Shown piece after piece: positions 39,395-48,171 of a stretch of 64,000 bases of DNA. Both the position numbers and the translations under genes were made by a program. The notes below the pieces were generated by a model, which was given only the letters and a program-made list of their open reading frames with translations, was not told the DNA's origin and did not search any database. Origin of the DNA: Lysinibacillus sp. FSL W8-0992 (lineage in GTDB: Bacteria > Bacillota > Bacilli > Bacillales_A > Planococcaceae). Within the stretch, counting starts at the first letter, position 1, and every line of letters begins with the position of its first letter. The stretch covers positions 2,418,001-2,482,000 of the forward strand of contig NZ_JBBOZQ010000001.1 in NCBI RefSeq assembly GCF_038008685.1, in the 5' to 3' direction.

Positions 39395-40207
39395 ATGAAG
39401 AGATTACGCGTTTTTGTTATATCTGATTCTGTCGGCGAAACTGGTGATCAAGTAGCTAAGGCAGTTATTAGCCAGTTCCGACCAGGCTTAGAAAATACGA
39501 TTATTCGGCGCTTTCCGCATATTCAAACAGAAGAGCTTGTTCGAAAAATAGTCTGCCTCGCTGCGAAACAGAAGGCATTTGTAGTTTATACACTTGTTCG
39601 ACAAGACATGCGTGCATTATTGCATGATCTATGCGAAAAAGAAAAAGTTCATGCTGTAGATATATTGGGACCAGCATTAAAATCGATGGCAACCTTTATG
39701 GAAGAAATGCCATTAGAAACTCCAGGTATTGTGCATCAACTGGATGATGACTACTTTAAAAAAATTGAGGCGATTGAATTTGCCGTGAAATATGATGATG
39801 GCAGAGATCCACGAGGCTTATTGCAGGCTGATATTGTACTTGTTGGAGTTTCACGCACTTCAAAAACGCCGCTTTCACAGTATTTAGCACATAAACGTTA
39901 TAAGGTGGCAAATGTACCGTTAGTCCCGGAGGTAGCACCACCAGAAGAATTATTGAAAATTGATCCGAAAAAATGTTTTGGCTTAGTTATTTCCCCTGAT
40001 AAATTAAACTCGATACGAAAAGAAAGATTAATGACATTAGGTTTAAATGATGACGCCATCTATGCGCAACATGTACGTATTTTAGAGGAAATACAACATT
40101 TTGAAAAAGTTGTTGATGAAATAGGTTGCAAAGTGATTGATGTAACGAACAAAGCGGTAGAGGAAACAGCTAACGTTATTATTGAATATCTTGCAAGCCG
40201 TAAATAA
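39395..40207 (+). CDS. ppsR: Pyruvate, phosphate dikinase regulatory protein
   Basis: A 270-residue DUF299 bifunctional kinase/phosphorylase (B. subtilis YqfL). It opens with FVISDSVGETGDQVAKAV and carries the P-loop-like GVSRTSKTPLSQYLA near residue 150. It switches PPDK on and off by ADP-dependent phosphorylation. A TTG five codons upstream is in frame, but ATG 39395 follows GAAGGGGAACAG and is chosen. It is coupled with ccpN, consistent with control of gluconeogenesis. Confidence 0.94.
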   Translation: MKRLRVFVISDSVGETGDQVAKAVISQFRPGLENTIIRRFPHIQTEELVRKIVCLAAKQKAFVVYTLVRQDMRALLHDLCEKEKVHAVDILGPALKSMATFMEEMPLETPGIVHQLDDDYFKKIEAIEFAVKYDDGRDPRGLLQADIVLVGVSRTSKTPLSQYLAHKRYKVANVPLVPEVAPPEELLKIDPKKCFGLVISPDKLNSIRKERLMTLGLNDDAIYAQHVRILEEIQHFEKVVDEIGCKVIDVTNKAVEETANVIIEYLASRK

Positions 40208-40223
40208 GAAACCAAATTTAGTA

Positions 40224-40256
40224 AACCACCTCGGGTTAGTAGAGGCGGTTTTTTTG
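40224..40256 (+). terminator. Terminator after ppsR
   Basis: AACCACCTC and GAGGCGGTT (one A-C mismatch) with loop GGGTTAGTA, then TTTTT. Confidence 0.85.
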
Positions 40257-40421
40257 AGTCGGTTTTTAAATTTGTATAGATAAATACTAAAATTTGTTTT
40301 ATAATAATAAAATTGTGGTAAAAATATTTAAAATGAGAAAAATCCTATTTTTTTGTCGAGAAATAAAGGATTTTTAAAACGGATATCGAATTGTGTTCTA
40401 GAACGTAAATTAAAGATGGTG

Positions 40422-42248
40422 ATGAGTTTGGCAGGGAAAATACCAGAAGAAGTGATTGAGCAGATTCGTACACAATCAGATATTGTGGATGTCATAAGCG
40501 AATATATGCAGCTGACAAAGCGTGGGCGCAATTGGTTTGGTCTCTGTCCTTTTCATGGAGAACAAACGCCATCTTTTTCTGTGTCAACAGACAAACAGAT
40601 TTTTCACTGCTTTGGTTGCGGAGCAGGTGGTAATGCTATTACTTTCGTCATGGATATCGAAGGGATTTCTTTCCCAGATGCCGTCGTAAAACTTGGTGAA
40701 CGTGTTGGTATGCATTTAGATGTAGGCCCAAGCTTACCAGAGGCGACGACAAAGATTTCTAAAGCGGAAGAGAGGATGAAAGAAGCGCATGCTTTTGCGG
40801 CAGATTTTTTTCATCATTTACTGCTAAACACAGAAGATGGGGAAGAGCCTTTAAATTATTTGCTAGAAAGAGGATTTACAAGGGAACTTATAGAATCTAA
40901 TAGCATTGGATGGTCTCTCCCAAGCTTTGATGCATTAACGATATTGCTTGAAAGAAAAGGTTATAACTTACAAGAAATCGCAGATAGTGGTCTAATAATC
41001 AAACGTGAAGGGGAAGAACGCTATTTTGATCGTTTTCGAGGACGTATTATGTTCCCGATTCGTGATGAGAACGGTAAAATTATTGCCTTCTCAGGACGAA
41101 TATTGTCATCGACAGGTGAAGAGGCAAAATATTTAAATAGTCCAGAATCACCAATTTTTCAAAAGAGTGAAGTGTTATATAACCTAGATAAGGCACGAAC
41201 CTCTATTAGAAAAAATCGTCAAGTAGTGTTGATGGAAGGTTTTATGGATGTTTTGGCTGCAACCTCAGTTGGCGTAACAAATGCCGTAGCAACAATGGGA
41301 ACCTCGCTTACGAATCAGCATATCACAAAGCTAAAACGCTTAGTAGAGCAAGTTACAATTTGCTATGACGGTGATAATGCTGGATTTGATGCGGCGAAAA
41401 GAGCGGCACAGTTACTACAAACGGAGCGCATGAAAGTTAATATTGCGGTGATACCTGATAAGCTCGATCCTGATGAGTATATTCAAAGTTTAGGTGGACA
41501 GGCTTTTAAAGAACAAATTTTGGAAAACCCACATACGTATATTGCTTTTATGATGATGCATGCTAGACGAAATAAGAATTTTCAATTTGAAAATGATACG
41601 CTTCAATATATTCAAGAAGTACTCGAACAATTAGTGGGTAGCTCCTCACCAATTGAGCGAGATTTGTATATCCGACAGCTATCAAATGAAACGACGATTT
41701 CGGAAGAAGCTATTTATGCCCAATTCCGAAAATTAGAGGCAAATCAAGTACGCTCTGCGAAAGTGGAAATGCCAACGCATACACCTTCGATGCCAGTCAC
41801 GCAGCAACAAAAGCCTATGGACGCAGCAGAACGTGCCGAACGTTTATTACTGGCTCATATGCTTCATAATATAGATGTAGTGGACAGGGTATTACGTAGT
41901 GAGCAAACAGAGCCTTTTGTAAGAGATGCATATATGGCTGTATTTGTTCGATTGGTAGGATTTTATGAGGAATATGGTCATCCAGATTATCAGCGCTTTG
42001 TAGAAATCTTAGATGACGCTGAATTACGCAAAATTGTTATGGAAGCTGCTTTAGTAGAACGTGATCCTGACCAGGCAGAATCAGAAATCGCAGATTCTAT
42101 CCGACAGCTTCAAAAATATAGAATTGAGCAAGAAATTCATCAAAAGATGCATGAGTCAAAGGAAGCGGAGAAGATGCACGAGTATGCGCGTGCTCTTGAA
42201 ATCGCCCAACAGATTATTCATTTAAGAAAATCGTTATCGGCGATTTAA
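40422..42248 (+). CDS. dnaG: DNA primase DnaG
   Basis: A primase of about 608 residues. The zinc-binding domain shows [14 protein letters not shown] and [10 protein letters not shown]. The TOPRIM catalytic core has [13 protein letters not shown] and [14 protein letters not shown], and a C-terminal helicase-binding domain ends the protein. The frame is open to 40353, but [15 protein letters not shown] from ATG 40422 matches the family N-terminus; ATG 40416 is two codons earlier and possible. No strong Shine-Dalgarno sequence is visible, so initiation may be weak. It heads the dnaG-sigA macromolecular synthesis operon. Confidence 0.95.
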   Translation: MSLAGKIPEEVIEQIRTQSDIVDVISEYMQLTKRGRNWFGLCPFHGEQTPSFSVSTDKQIFHCFGCGAGGNAITFVMDIEGISFPDAVVKLGERVGMHLDVGPSLPEATTKISKAEERMKEAHAFAADFFHHLLLNTEDGEEPLNYLLERGFTRELIESNSIGWSLPSFDALTILLERKGYNLQEIADSGLIIKREGEERYFDRFRGRIMFPIRDENGKIIAFSGRILSSTGEEAKYLNSPESPIFQKSEVLYNLDKARTSIRKNRQVVLMEGFMDVLAATSVGVTNAVATMGTSLTNQHITKLKRLVEQVTICYDGDNAGFDAAKRAAQLLQTERMKVNIAVIPDKLDPDEYIQSLGGQAFKEQILENPHTYIAFMMMHARRNKNFQFENDTLQYIQEVLEQLVGSSSPIERDLYIRQLSNETTISEEAIYAQFRKLEANQVRSAKVEMPTHTPSMPVTQQQKPMDAAERAERLLLAHMLHNIDVVDRVLRSEQTEPFVRDAYMAVFVRLVGFYEEYGHPDYQRFVEILDDAELRKIVMEAALVERDPDQAESEIADSIRQLQKYRIEQEIHQKMHESKEAEKMHEYARALEIAQQIIHLRKSLSAI

Positions 42249-42280
42249 CCCGATTCGGTTGTTTAGAAGGAGGAAGGTTT

Positions 42281-43408
42281 ATGGCGGACAAGTCTGAACG
42301 TTCAAAAGAGGTAGAAGTAGAAATTACATTAGATGAAGCAAAAAAATTACTACAAGAAAAGGCGAAAACTGAAGGTGAAATTTCCATGAAGGAAATTTCA
42401 GAGAAATTATTGCCTTATGAATTGGAAAATGAAGAAGTTTTCCACTTCGCTGAAGATCTTGAAAAAAATAAAGACATTCAAATTATTGGTAAAGAAGAAT
42501 TTGAAGAAGAGAGCTTAATGAAAGAAGAAGCTAGCGAAGAAACGTTCGATTTAAACGATTTGAGCGTACCACCAGGCGTAAAAATTAATGATCCTGTACG
42601 TATGTATTTGAAAGAGATTGGCCGTGTTGATTTACTTTCTGCAGAGCAAGAAATTGCTTTAGCAGAGCGTATTGAGCAAGGTGACGAAGAAGCACGTAAA
42701 CGTTTAGCAGAAGCGAATTTACGTCTTGTAGTATCGATTGCAAAACGCTATGTTGGTCGTGGAATGCTATTCCTTGATTTAATTCAAGAGGGGAATATGG
42801 GGCTTATTAAGGCAGTTGAGAAGTTTGACTACCGCAAAGGCTTTAAATTCTCAACATATGCAACATGGTGGATTCGTCAAGCAATCACACGTGCAATTGC
42901 CGACCAAGCACGTACAATTCGTATTCCTGTACACATGGTAGAAACGATTAATAAACTAATCCGTGTACAGCGTCAATTGTTACAAGACTTAGGTCGTGAG
43001 CCGTCTCCAGAAGAAATTGGCGAGGAAATGGATTTAACACCTGAAAAAGTACGTGAAATTTTAAAAATTGCGCAAGAACCTGTATCTCTTGAAACACCAA
43101 TCGGTGAAGAAGATGATTCACACTTAGGGGACTTCATTGAGGACTCTGAGGCACAGTCTCCTTCTGACCATGCAGCATATGAATTGTTAAAAGAACAACT
43201 AGAAGATGTATTAGATACATTAACAGACCGTGAAGAAAATGTACTTCGTTTACGTTTTGGTTTAGATGATGGTCGTACACGTACATTAGAAGAGGTAGGT
43301 AAAGTATTTGGTGTAACACGTGAACGTATTCGCCAAATTGAAGCAAAGGCACTTCGTAAATTACGCCACCCTTCTCGCAGCAAACGATTAAAAGATTTCT
43401 TGGAATAA
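42281..43408 (+). CDS. sigA: RNA polymerase sigma factor SigA (sigma-70)
   Basis: A 375-residue housekeeping sigma factor. Region 1.1 is acidic, and region 1.2 is [17 protein letters not shown]. Regions 2.1-2.4 hold [20 protein letters not shown] and [20 protein letters not shown]. Region 4.2 holds [31 protein letters not shown] precedes the ATG, 32 bases after dnaG. Confidence 0.99.
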   Translation: MADKSERSKEVEVEITLDEAKKLLQEKAKTEGEISMKEISEKLLPYELENEEVFHFAEDLEKNKDIQIIGKEEFEEESLMKEEASEETFDLNDLSVPPGVKINDPVRMYLKEIGRVDLLSAEQEIALAERIEQGDEEARKRLAEANLRLVVSIAKRYVGRGMLFLDLIQEGNMGLIKAVEKFDYRKGFKFSTYATWWIRQAITRAIADQARTIRIPVHMVETINKLIRVQRQLLQDLGREPSPEEIGEEMDLTPEKVREILKIAQEPVSLETPIGEEDDSHLGDFIEDSEAQSPSDHAAYELLKEQLEDVLDTLTDREENVLRLRFGLDDGRTRTLEEVGKVFGVTRERIRQIEAKALRKLRHPSRSKRLKDFLE

Positions 43409-43437
43409 TAAACAAACACAATACTTTTACTATAAAT

Positions 43438-43473
43438 GCAAACCCCGCCATCACTATTCATGGCGGGGTTTGC
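43438..43473. terminator. Hairpin after sigA
   Basis: GCAAACCCCGCCAT and ATGGCGGGGTTTGC form a 14-base G+C-rich perfect stem around CACTATTC. No T-run follows, so it may be a strong bidirectional or protective 3' hairpin. Confidence 0.8.
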
Positions 43474-43694
43474 CTTGTATTAGCAATCGAAACGCAACTA
43501 GAAAACAGCAACACCCTCGATGTAATCAATATATTATCGGAAGAAACTTTAAATAATTGCTTAAATGATGTAAAAATATATAATTTGAACGGTGTAGTCG
43601 TTCCATTTTTGCGACTTTTTACAGATGCTCTTTTATGATTTGTGAGATAAAATTGTATTACAACCATTATTAAGCAATGTTTGGAGAATATATG

Positions 43695-44258
43695 ATGACA
43701 AATCCACGGAAAAAAATTATTTTAAATGAGATATTGTTTTGGAAGCAAAATAAGCTATTACCAGAGCACTACTGTGACTTTTTAGCGACTCTTTATGCAG
43801 AGGGAAATGATATAGAGGAGATAGAGTCAGCAACTCATAAACAGGCTGTATTGCCTTTAGAAAAAAGAAAAATGATGTTCTTCATTGTGGGATTGTGCTT
43901 GGGTATGATGGTACTCTTGTATGTTTATTTTACAGTAACTTCTTTGTTGCTTTTTTTAACGGGCATTGTAGCAATCGCTGCAATTACATTATTCATAATA
44001 GCTTTCCGGTTTGCGAGCAAAAATAACTTTTTAGCGCCTGCTTTGCATATTATTGCTGCTATACTGTTATTTAGTTTATCGATTCGCATGTATACTACAT
44101 ATTTTAGTGGAAATAATATAGCGTTATTTGCCTTTATAGCGGCAAATTGTGCCGTCTGGTTATTTTCAGGATTAAAAATGAAACTACTTTATTTCACAGT
44201 CTCTGGAGTTCTAGGGCTAGTGGCACTAATTGGTTATTACTTGTATAATTTTATGTAA
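43695..44258 (+). CDS. Membrane protein of unknown function between sigA and cccA
   Basis: A 187-residue protein with a ~55-residue hydrophilic N-terminus (LNEILFWKQNKLLPEHYCDF, then LYAEGNDIE) and about five to six membrane helices. The N-terminus looks like the start of DUF2157-type membrane proteins; this is a guess. Three in-frame ATGs compete (43677, 43692, 43695); TTGGAG eight bases before the last favours it. It is transcribed alone between two terminators. Confidence 0.75.
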   Translation: MTNPRKKIILNEILFWKQNKLLPEHYCDFLATLYAEGNDIEEIESATHKQAVLPLEKRKMMFFIVGLCLGMMVLLYVYFTVTSLLLFLTGIVAIAAITLFIIAFRFASKNNFLAPALHIIAAILLFSLSIRMYTTYFSGNNIALFAFIAANCAVWLFSGLKMKLLYFTVSGVLGLVALIGYYLYNFM

Positions 44259-44263
44259 ATTTC

Positions 44264-44312
44264 AACACCCTTCTATGACTACCATTGTCCATAGAAGGGT
44301 GTTTATTTTTCT
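44264..44312 (+). terminator. Terminator after the membrane protein gene
   Basis: AACACCCTTCTATG and CATAGAAGGGTGTT, a perfect 14-base stem, then TATTTTTC. Confidence 0.92.
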
Positions 44313-44753
44313 AATATAGCAGTATGGCTTTATTGGAAAAGTAATTTCAAAAGAAATTCAATGAAAAAATAGTGAATAATAATATATTGAAATAATAGTA
44401 TAACCTATTTATGCAAATGTCATTATATATAGTCAGCTTAATAAAGCACAAAGGTTTAACGAGAAAGGAGCAATTAATTTTCATCGTTAGATGTATATGA
44501 ATGCAATTGAAGTGGCAAAATATTTGCGAGAAGTAAAACGATTTTTGTTTGGAAAGGGTTCTCCATAAGTCTAAATATTGGTTTTAACAAGACATAATTT
44601 ATCCAATTGATACAGAAATGTCGAAATTGTTACAAACAAAGGAAAACTTAGCGAATGGGGCTTTTCGTTTCATGTTTAATGCAGTACAATATTAGATGTT
44701 GACTGATTCTATATTATAATAGAAGTAGATTTATTAATGAGGAGGGGAAACAT
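44313..44753. other. Gene-free region before cccA
   Basis: About 440 A/T-rich bases. AAAGGAGCAATTAATT near 44464 looks like a ribosome-binding site but leads to no proper gene; a 25-codon frame from ATG 44492 (NAIEVAKYLREVKRF) could be the remnant of one. The cccA promoter probably lies near TATTATAATAG at about 44713. Confidence 0.4.
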
Positions 44754-45104
44754 ATGAAAAACAATCCAGTCGTTCCTTACATCTTGATTCTGGCATTTGG
44801 TATTGGTCTTATTTTCTTCATGTCTTTACAAGGCGCAGATAACAAGAAAGAAATTGCTGCTGAACATGAGGGCGGTGGCGAAACTACAGAAGCTAATGAT
44901 GATGGTTCTGCATTAGTACAAACTTGTATCGGTTGTCACGGTGGTGACTTAACTGGTAGTGTTGGTCCAAACCTACATGGTTTAGATGAAGCTCATATCG
45001 TAGACGTGTTAACAAACGGTATTCCAGGAACTCCGATGACACCAGGAATGAAAAACGAAGCGGAAGCAAAAGCAATCGCTGAGTACATTTCTACTCTAGA
45101 ATAG
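44754..45104 (+). CDS. cccA: Membrane-anchored cytochrome c-550
   Basis: A 116-residue c-type cytochrome. It has an N-terminal membrane anchor (VVPYILILAFGIGLIFFMSL), an acidic linker, the heme motif CIGCH in LVQTCIGCHGGDLTGSVGPN, and a later Met in GTPMTPGM as probable axial ligand. It acts on the outer face of the membrane in electron transfer to oxidases. GAGGAGGGG precedes the ATG. Gene order sigA-cccA-trmK-yqfO matches B. subtilis. Confidence 0.94.
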   Translation: MKNNPVVPYILILAFGIGLIFFMSLQGADNKKEIAAEHEGGGETTEANDDGSALVQTCIGCHGGDLTGSVGPNLHGLDEAHIVDVLTNGIPGTPMTPGMKNEAEAKAIAEYISTLE

Positions 45105-45116
45105 TTTTGAAAAGTG

Positions 45117-45160
45117 GCTGTACTAAAAGTGTATTTACGCTTTTAGTACAGCTTCTATTA
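45117..45160 (+). terminator. Terminator after cccA
   Basis: GCTGTACTAAAAG and CTTTTAGTACAGC, 13-base stem around TGTATTTACG, followed by TTCTATTATT. Confidence 0.85.
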
Positions 45161-45259
45161 TTATAATGGAGTTGCTCAATATATGAGACAACTCCATTTG
45201 TTTTTTTGTTCAACATCATACATACTAGAATGGACTCTATATAAGGTAGGCGGTTAAAA

Positions 45260-45952
45260 ATGAACGCACAAAAATTATCAAAGCGATTAGAAACAGTGGC
45301 AAAATTTGTTCCAACAGGTGCGGTTGTGGCGGATATTGGCAGTGATCATGCTTATTTACCATGCTATTTAATTCATAAGGGAATAGCTACTAGCGCAGTA
45401 GCAGGAGAAGTTGTAAAAGGCCCTTATGATTCAGCGGTGGGACAAGTGAAAAAAGAAGGATTAACAGAACAAATCACGGTTAGATTGGCAGACGGCTTAG
45501 CTGCAGTGGAAGAATCAGACCATGTAGATACTATTACAATTGCAGGAATGGGTGGACCTCTTATTGTGTCAATATTAGAGAAACATCCACAAAGCTTACA
45601 AGGTGTTACACGTCTAATTTTGCAGCCAAACATTCATGCAAAAGTTATTCGGGAATGGGCTTTAAAAAATAATTGGGCAATTCTCGATGAAGATATTTTA
45701 GAGGAAGACGAAAAAATTTACGAAATTCTTGTCTTACAACGAGGACCGATGGAGCTAACTGCAGCAGACATCTTATTTGGACCTAAATTATTGCTTCGTC
45801 AATCACCAGCATTTATGAAAAAATGGAATCGAGAAAAGGAAAATTGGCAGCGCGTTTTACAATCTATTGAAGGGGCAGAGCCAACACTTGATATTGAGGA
45901 AAAACGTGCAGAATTAATAGCGCTACTTGATTTAGTGGAAGGAGTTTTATAG
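45260..45952 (+). CDS. trmK: tRNA (adenine(22)-N1)-methyltransferase TrmK
   Basis: A 230-residue SAM-dependent enzyme (B. subtilis YqfN) that makes m1A22 in tRNAs. SAM motif VVADIGSDHAYLPCYLI, then GEVVKGPYDSAVGQV and ITIAGMGGPLIVSIL; a C-terminal coiled coil follows. The next gene starts one base after its stop, so the two are co-translated. Confidence 0.95.
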   Translation: MNAQKLSKRLETVAKFVPTGAVVADIGSDHAYLPCYLIHKGIATSAVAGEVVKGPYDSAVGQVKKEGLTEQITVRLADGLAAVEESDHVDTITIAGMGGPLIVSILEKHPQSLQGVTRLILQPNIHAKVIREWALKNNWAILDEDILEEDEKIYEILVLQRGPMELTAADILFGPKLLLRQSPAFMKKWNREKENWQRVLQSIEGAEPTLDIEEKRAELIALLDLVEGVL

Positions 45953-45953
45953 C

Positions 45954-47075
45954 ATGAAATCTGTGAATGGTCAGGAGATTATTCAATTATTTGAATCATG
46001 GTCACCGAAAAATCTTGCTTGTATGGAAAATGATCCAATTGGGCTTGCCATTGGAACACTAAATAAACCTGTAAGTAAAGTTTTAGTCACATTGGATGTC
46101 AATGAAGCTGTAGCAGATGAGGCTATCGCTCAAGGATGTGAATTGATTATCGCGCATCATCCACCAATTTTCCGCCGACTAGCCAATATTCGTACGGACA
46201 ATCCTGCAGGACAATTATACGAAAAGCTTATCAAACATGATATTGCTGTTTATGCCGCACATACCAATTTAGATGTGGCTGAGGGTGGTGTCAATGATTT
46301 ATTGGCTGATGCATTGCTGCTTGAAAATCGTTCTATTTTAGAAGAAACGTATGCTGAGGATGTTCTTAAGCTAGCTGTGTTCGTACCGACTGCAAATGCG
46401 GATACGTTACGTGAGGCATTAGCAAAGGCTGGCGCTGGTCGTATAGGTTCTTATGAGGCATGTAGCTATACAACGAGTGGAGAAGGTCGATTCCGAGCGC
46501 TAGAAGGGGCTAATCCATATGTTGGTTCGGTTGGTGAGTTACATGTGGAAGAAGAAGTCAAAGTGGAAGTGGTATTCCCAACGCCCATTAAAAATCGCGT
46601 TTTAAAGGCGATGTTAAATGCCCATCCATATGAGGAGCCTGCATATGATGTGATACGCTTAGATCAGCAAACGAACATTATGGGATTAGGACGTGTTGGC
46701 TATTTACCCGAAGAAATGACGTTAAAAGGCTTTGCAGAATTTGTAAAGAAACAACTAGATGTGCCAGCTGTTCGTGTTGTCGGAGATCTGCAATCAAAGG
46801 TAAGAAAGATTGCCGTAGTTGGTGGAGACGGAAATAAATATATTTATACGGCAAAGCGTGCTGGAGCGGATGTGTTTTTAACAGGTGATATGTATTTCCA
46901 TACTGCTCAGGATGCACAAGCAATTGGTTTACAAATTGTAGACCCAGGTCATCATGTAGAAAAAGTAATGATTGCAGGGGTTGCAAAAAAAATGGCGACG
47001 ATGTGTGACACAAAAAAATATGCAGTAGAATTTGTTCAATCTACTATTCATACGGAACCGTTTTTATTTGTTTAA
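45954..47075 (+). CDS. yqfO: Nif3-like dinuclear metal protein YqfO
   Basis: A 373-residue Nif3 family protein. Metal-ligand motifs LIIAHHPPIFRR, YAAHTNLDVAEGGVND and a late DPGHHVEKV are present. A PII-like domain is inserted in the middle (KLAVFVPTANADTLREALAK), as in B. cereus and B. subtilis forms. It was annotated as GTP cyclohydrolase 1 type 2, but the true role is unsettled. It is coupled to trmK. Confidence 0.93.
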   Translation: MKSVNGQEIIQLFESWSPKNLACMENDPIGLAIGTLNKPVSKVLVTLDVNEAVADEAIAQGCELIIAHHPPIFRRLANIRTDNPAGQLYEKLIKHDIAVYAAHTNLDVAEGGVNDLLADALLLENRSILEETYAEDVLKLAVFVPTANADTLREALAKAGAGRIGSYEACSYTTSGEGRFRALEGANPYVGSVGELHVEEEVKVEVVFPTPIKNRVLKAMLNAHPYEEPAYDVIRLDQQTNIMGLGRVGYLPEEMTLKGFAEFVKKQLDVPAVRVVGDLQSKVRKIAVVGGDGNKYIYTAKRAGADVFLTGDMYFHTAQDAQAIGLQIVDPGHHVEKVMIAGVAKKMATMCDTKKYAVEFVQSTIHTEPFLFV

Positions 47076-47090
47076 GAGAGGGGAATGGGA

Positions 47091-47315
47091 GTGGCAAATG
47101 GGAGACCTGCTGGCAATAGTGCCGGCAAGTTATGGATTATAATTGGTTTACTAATTGCTGTGTTCGGAGGCGGCATGACAATTATGACGAATATGATGAA
47201 TGAGAAAAAAATAGATGCAATGACTGAGCAATGTGAAGACGATGGGGGCAAAGCCATTGTATCGAAAGAAAAGAATTTTTTATCAACGAACTATTCGTTT
47301 GAATGTGAAAAATAG
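47091..47315 (+). CDS. Small single-helix membrane protein, hypothetical
   Basis: A 74-residue protein with one membrane helix (LWIIIGLLIAVFGGGMTIM) and a short C-terminal domain holding two cysteines (TEQCEDDGGKAIV, FECEK), which could form a disulfide. GTG 47091 is 7 bases after GAGAGGGG and is preferred to ATG 47085, which is too close. I do not recognise it. A decayed copy of its first half is found at 50832-50925, beyond the bacteriocin genes. Confidence 0.65.
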   Translation: MANGRPAGNSAGKLWIIIGLLIAVFGGGMTIMTNMMNEKKIDAMTEQCEDDGGKAIVSKEKNFLSTNYSFECEK

Positions 47316-47326
47316 TATGTGAATAA

Positions 47327-47372
47327 ACGCAACTTTTAGAGGAATTTCCTTTAAAGGTTGCGTTTTTTTTGT
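47327..47372 (+). terminator. Terminator before the bacteriocin locus
   Basis: AACGCAAC and GTTGCGTT with inner pairing (TTTTAGAGGAAA / TTTCCTTTAAAG), followed by TTTTTTG. Confidence 0.92.
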
Positions 47373-47430
47373 TGAGGCTTAAAAAGATAAATCTACTATT
47401 TTTTACTGTTATATAAATATTTAAAATATA

Positions 47431-47459
47431 TTGATTTTTCTATTATTTTGTGGTATATA
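47431..47459 (+). promoter_or_regulatory. Possible promoter of the bacteriocin locus
   Basis: TTGATT, 17 bases, TATATA, about 100 bases before the first ORF. A small palindrome TGTTGGCGACAACA follows near 47514-47527 and could be an operator. Both are only pattern matches. Confidence 0.4.
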
Positions 47460-47559
47460 AAAATTAATTAAATGAGAATCGACTGAGAATGCAAATTGAA
47501 CTAATGTAGGAAAGTGTTGGCGACAACAATAATGCTAGAAATAGGAGGGGCGTTTCTAA

Positions 47560-47622
47560 ATGAAAAGAGACGATAAAATTAAAAAGTTTCCAGCACCATA
47601 CATAATAAAAAATAGCCATTAA
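47560..47622 (+). CDS. 20-residue short ORF upstream of the bacteriocin gene
   Basis: ATG 47560 is preceded by AGGAGGGG with 9-base spacing, one of the strongest ribosome-binding sites in the area. It encodes a basic 20-residue peptide (begins MKRDDKIKKF, ends IKNSH) with no signal sequence. It lies 39 bases before the bacteriocin precursor. It could be a leader peptide, a regulatory or signalling peptide, or the remnant of a gene. No known family is recognised. Confidence 0.45.
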   Translation: MKRDDKIKKFPAPYIIKNSH

Positions 47623-47661
47623 ACAAAATTCTTCCTTGTCAAATGAAAGGAGGTGAATAAT

Positions 47662-48090
47662 ATGTTAGCCAAAAGAACTGTGAGGGTGAAAATAGTAGTG
47701 TTAGCGTGGATGGCATTATTATTATTGCCATCTGCAAATGGGGTTTTGGCAGTGTCTCATAATGCTATTCATGAACCTTTAATTGCTGCAACATCAACGG
47801 TTGCAACACAAAGAGATCAATTCAACCAAGAAGATGTTTCTCGTAAATGGCTAGCACCAGGACCAATCACACAATATCCAAATGAAGGTGGCACTTGGGA
47901 GTATGGATTTTGGAATGCTAAAGTTCGTTCATACTATACAGTGGATCGCTGTCATGGAAGCACAGTAGAGTTGAATGGTAATCAATCTAGATCAGTTGAT
48001 ACTGTAGCAGGGAAAACATCAATTGCTGAACTTTGGGCAGTGCAGTACCCTACCCACGTTGATCGTTATTACTATCGAGTATGCGATTAA
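47662..48090 (+). CDS. Lactococcin-972-like bacteriocin precursor
   Basis: A 142-residue secreted protein. A Sec signal peptide (residues 1-30, basic start, hydrophobic core, VLA cleavage site) is followed by a ~45-residue pro-region and, from residue 76, a ~67-residue domain with GGTWEYGFWNAKVRSYY and a Tyr-rich end YYYRV. This matches the lactococcin 972 family in length and in its GTW...YG...S(N/Y)Y pattern. Lactococcin 972 binds lipid II and blocks septum formation. Cys97 and Cys141 near the two ends could form a disulfide, which lactococcin 972 lacks as far as I recall. AAAGGAGG lies 8 bases before ATG 47662. The downstream genes match the family's immunity/export pair. Confidence 0.85.
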   Translation: MLAKRTVRVKIVVLAWMALLLLPSANGVLAVSHNAIHEPLIAATSTVATQRDQFNQEDVSRKWLAPGPITQYPNEGGTWEYGFWNAKVRSYYTVDRCHGSTVELNGNQSRSVDTVAGKTSIAELWAVQYPTHVDRYYYRVCD

Positions 48091-48112
48091 TTACTGTAGC
48101 TTCAATACTTTA

Positions 48113-48155
48113 GAGGCTTGGAATGTCTTTCGCAGTAGGCTTTCCAAGCTTCTTA
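48113..48155 (+). terminator. Attenuator-like hairpin inside the bacteriocin operon
   Basis: GAGGCTTGGAA and TTCCAAGCTTC pair (one G-U) around an 18-base loop, followed by TTAATT. It lies between the precursor gene and the membrane protein gene, which suits higher expression of the precursor than of the transporter. Confidence 0.7.
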
Positions 48156-48171
48156 ATTAAGGAGGAGAGTC

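Noticed and set aside
44492..44569. 25-codon frame NAIEVAKYLREVKRF before cccA
   Set aside because: The ribosome-binding-like AAAGGAG is too far from the ATG; at most a gene remnant.
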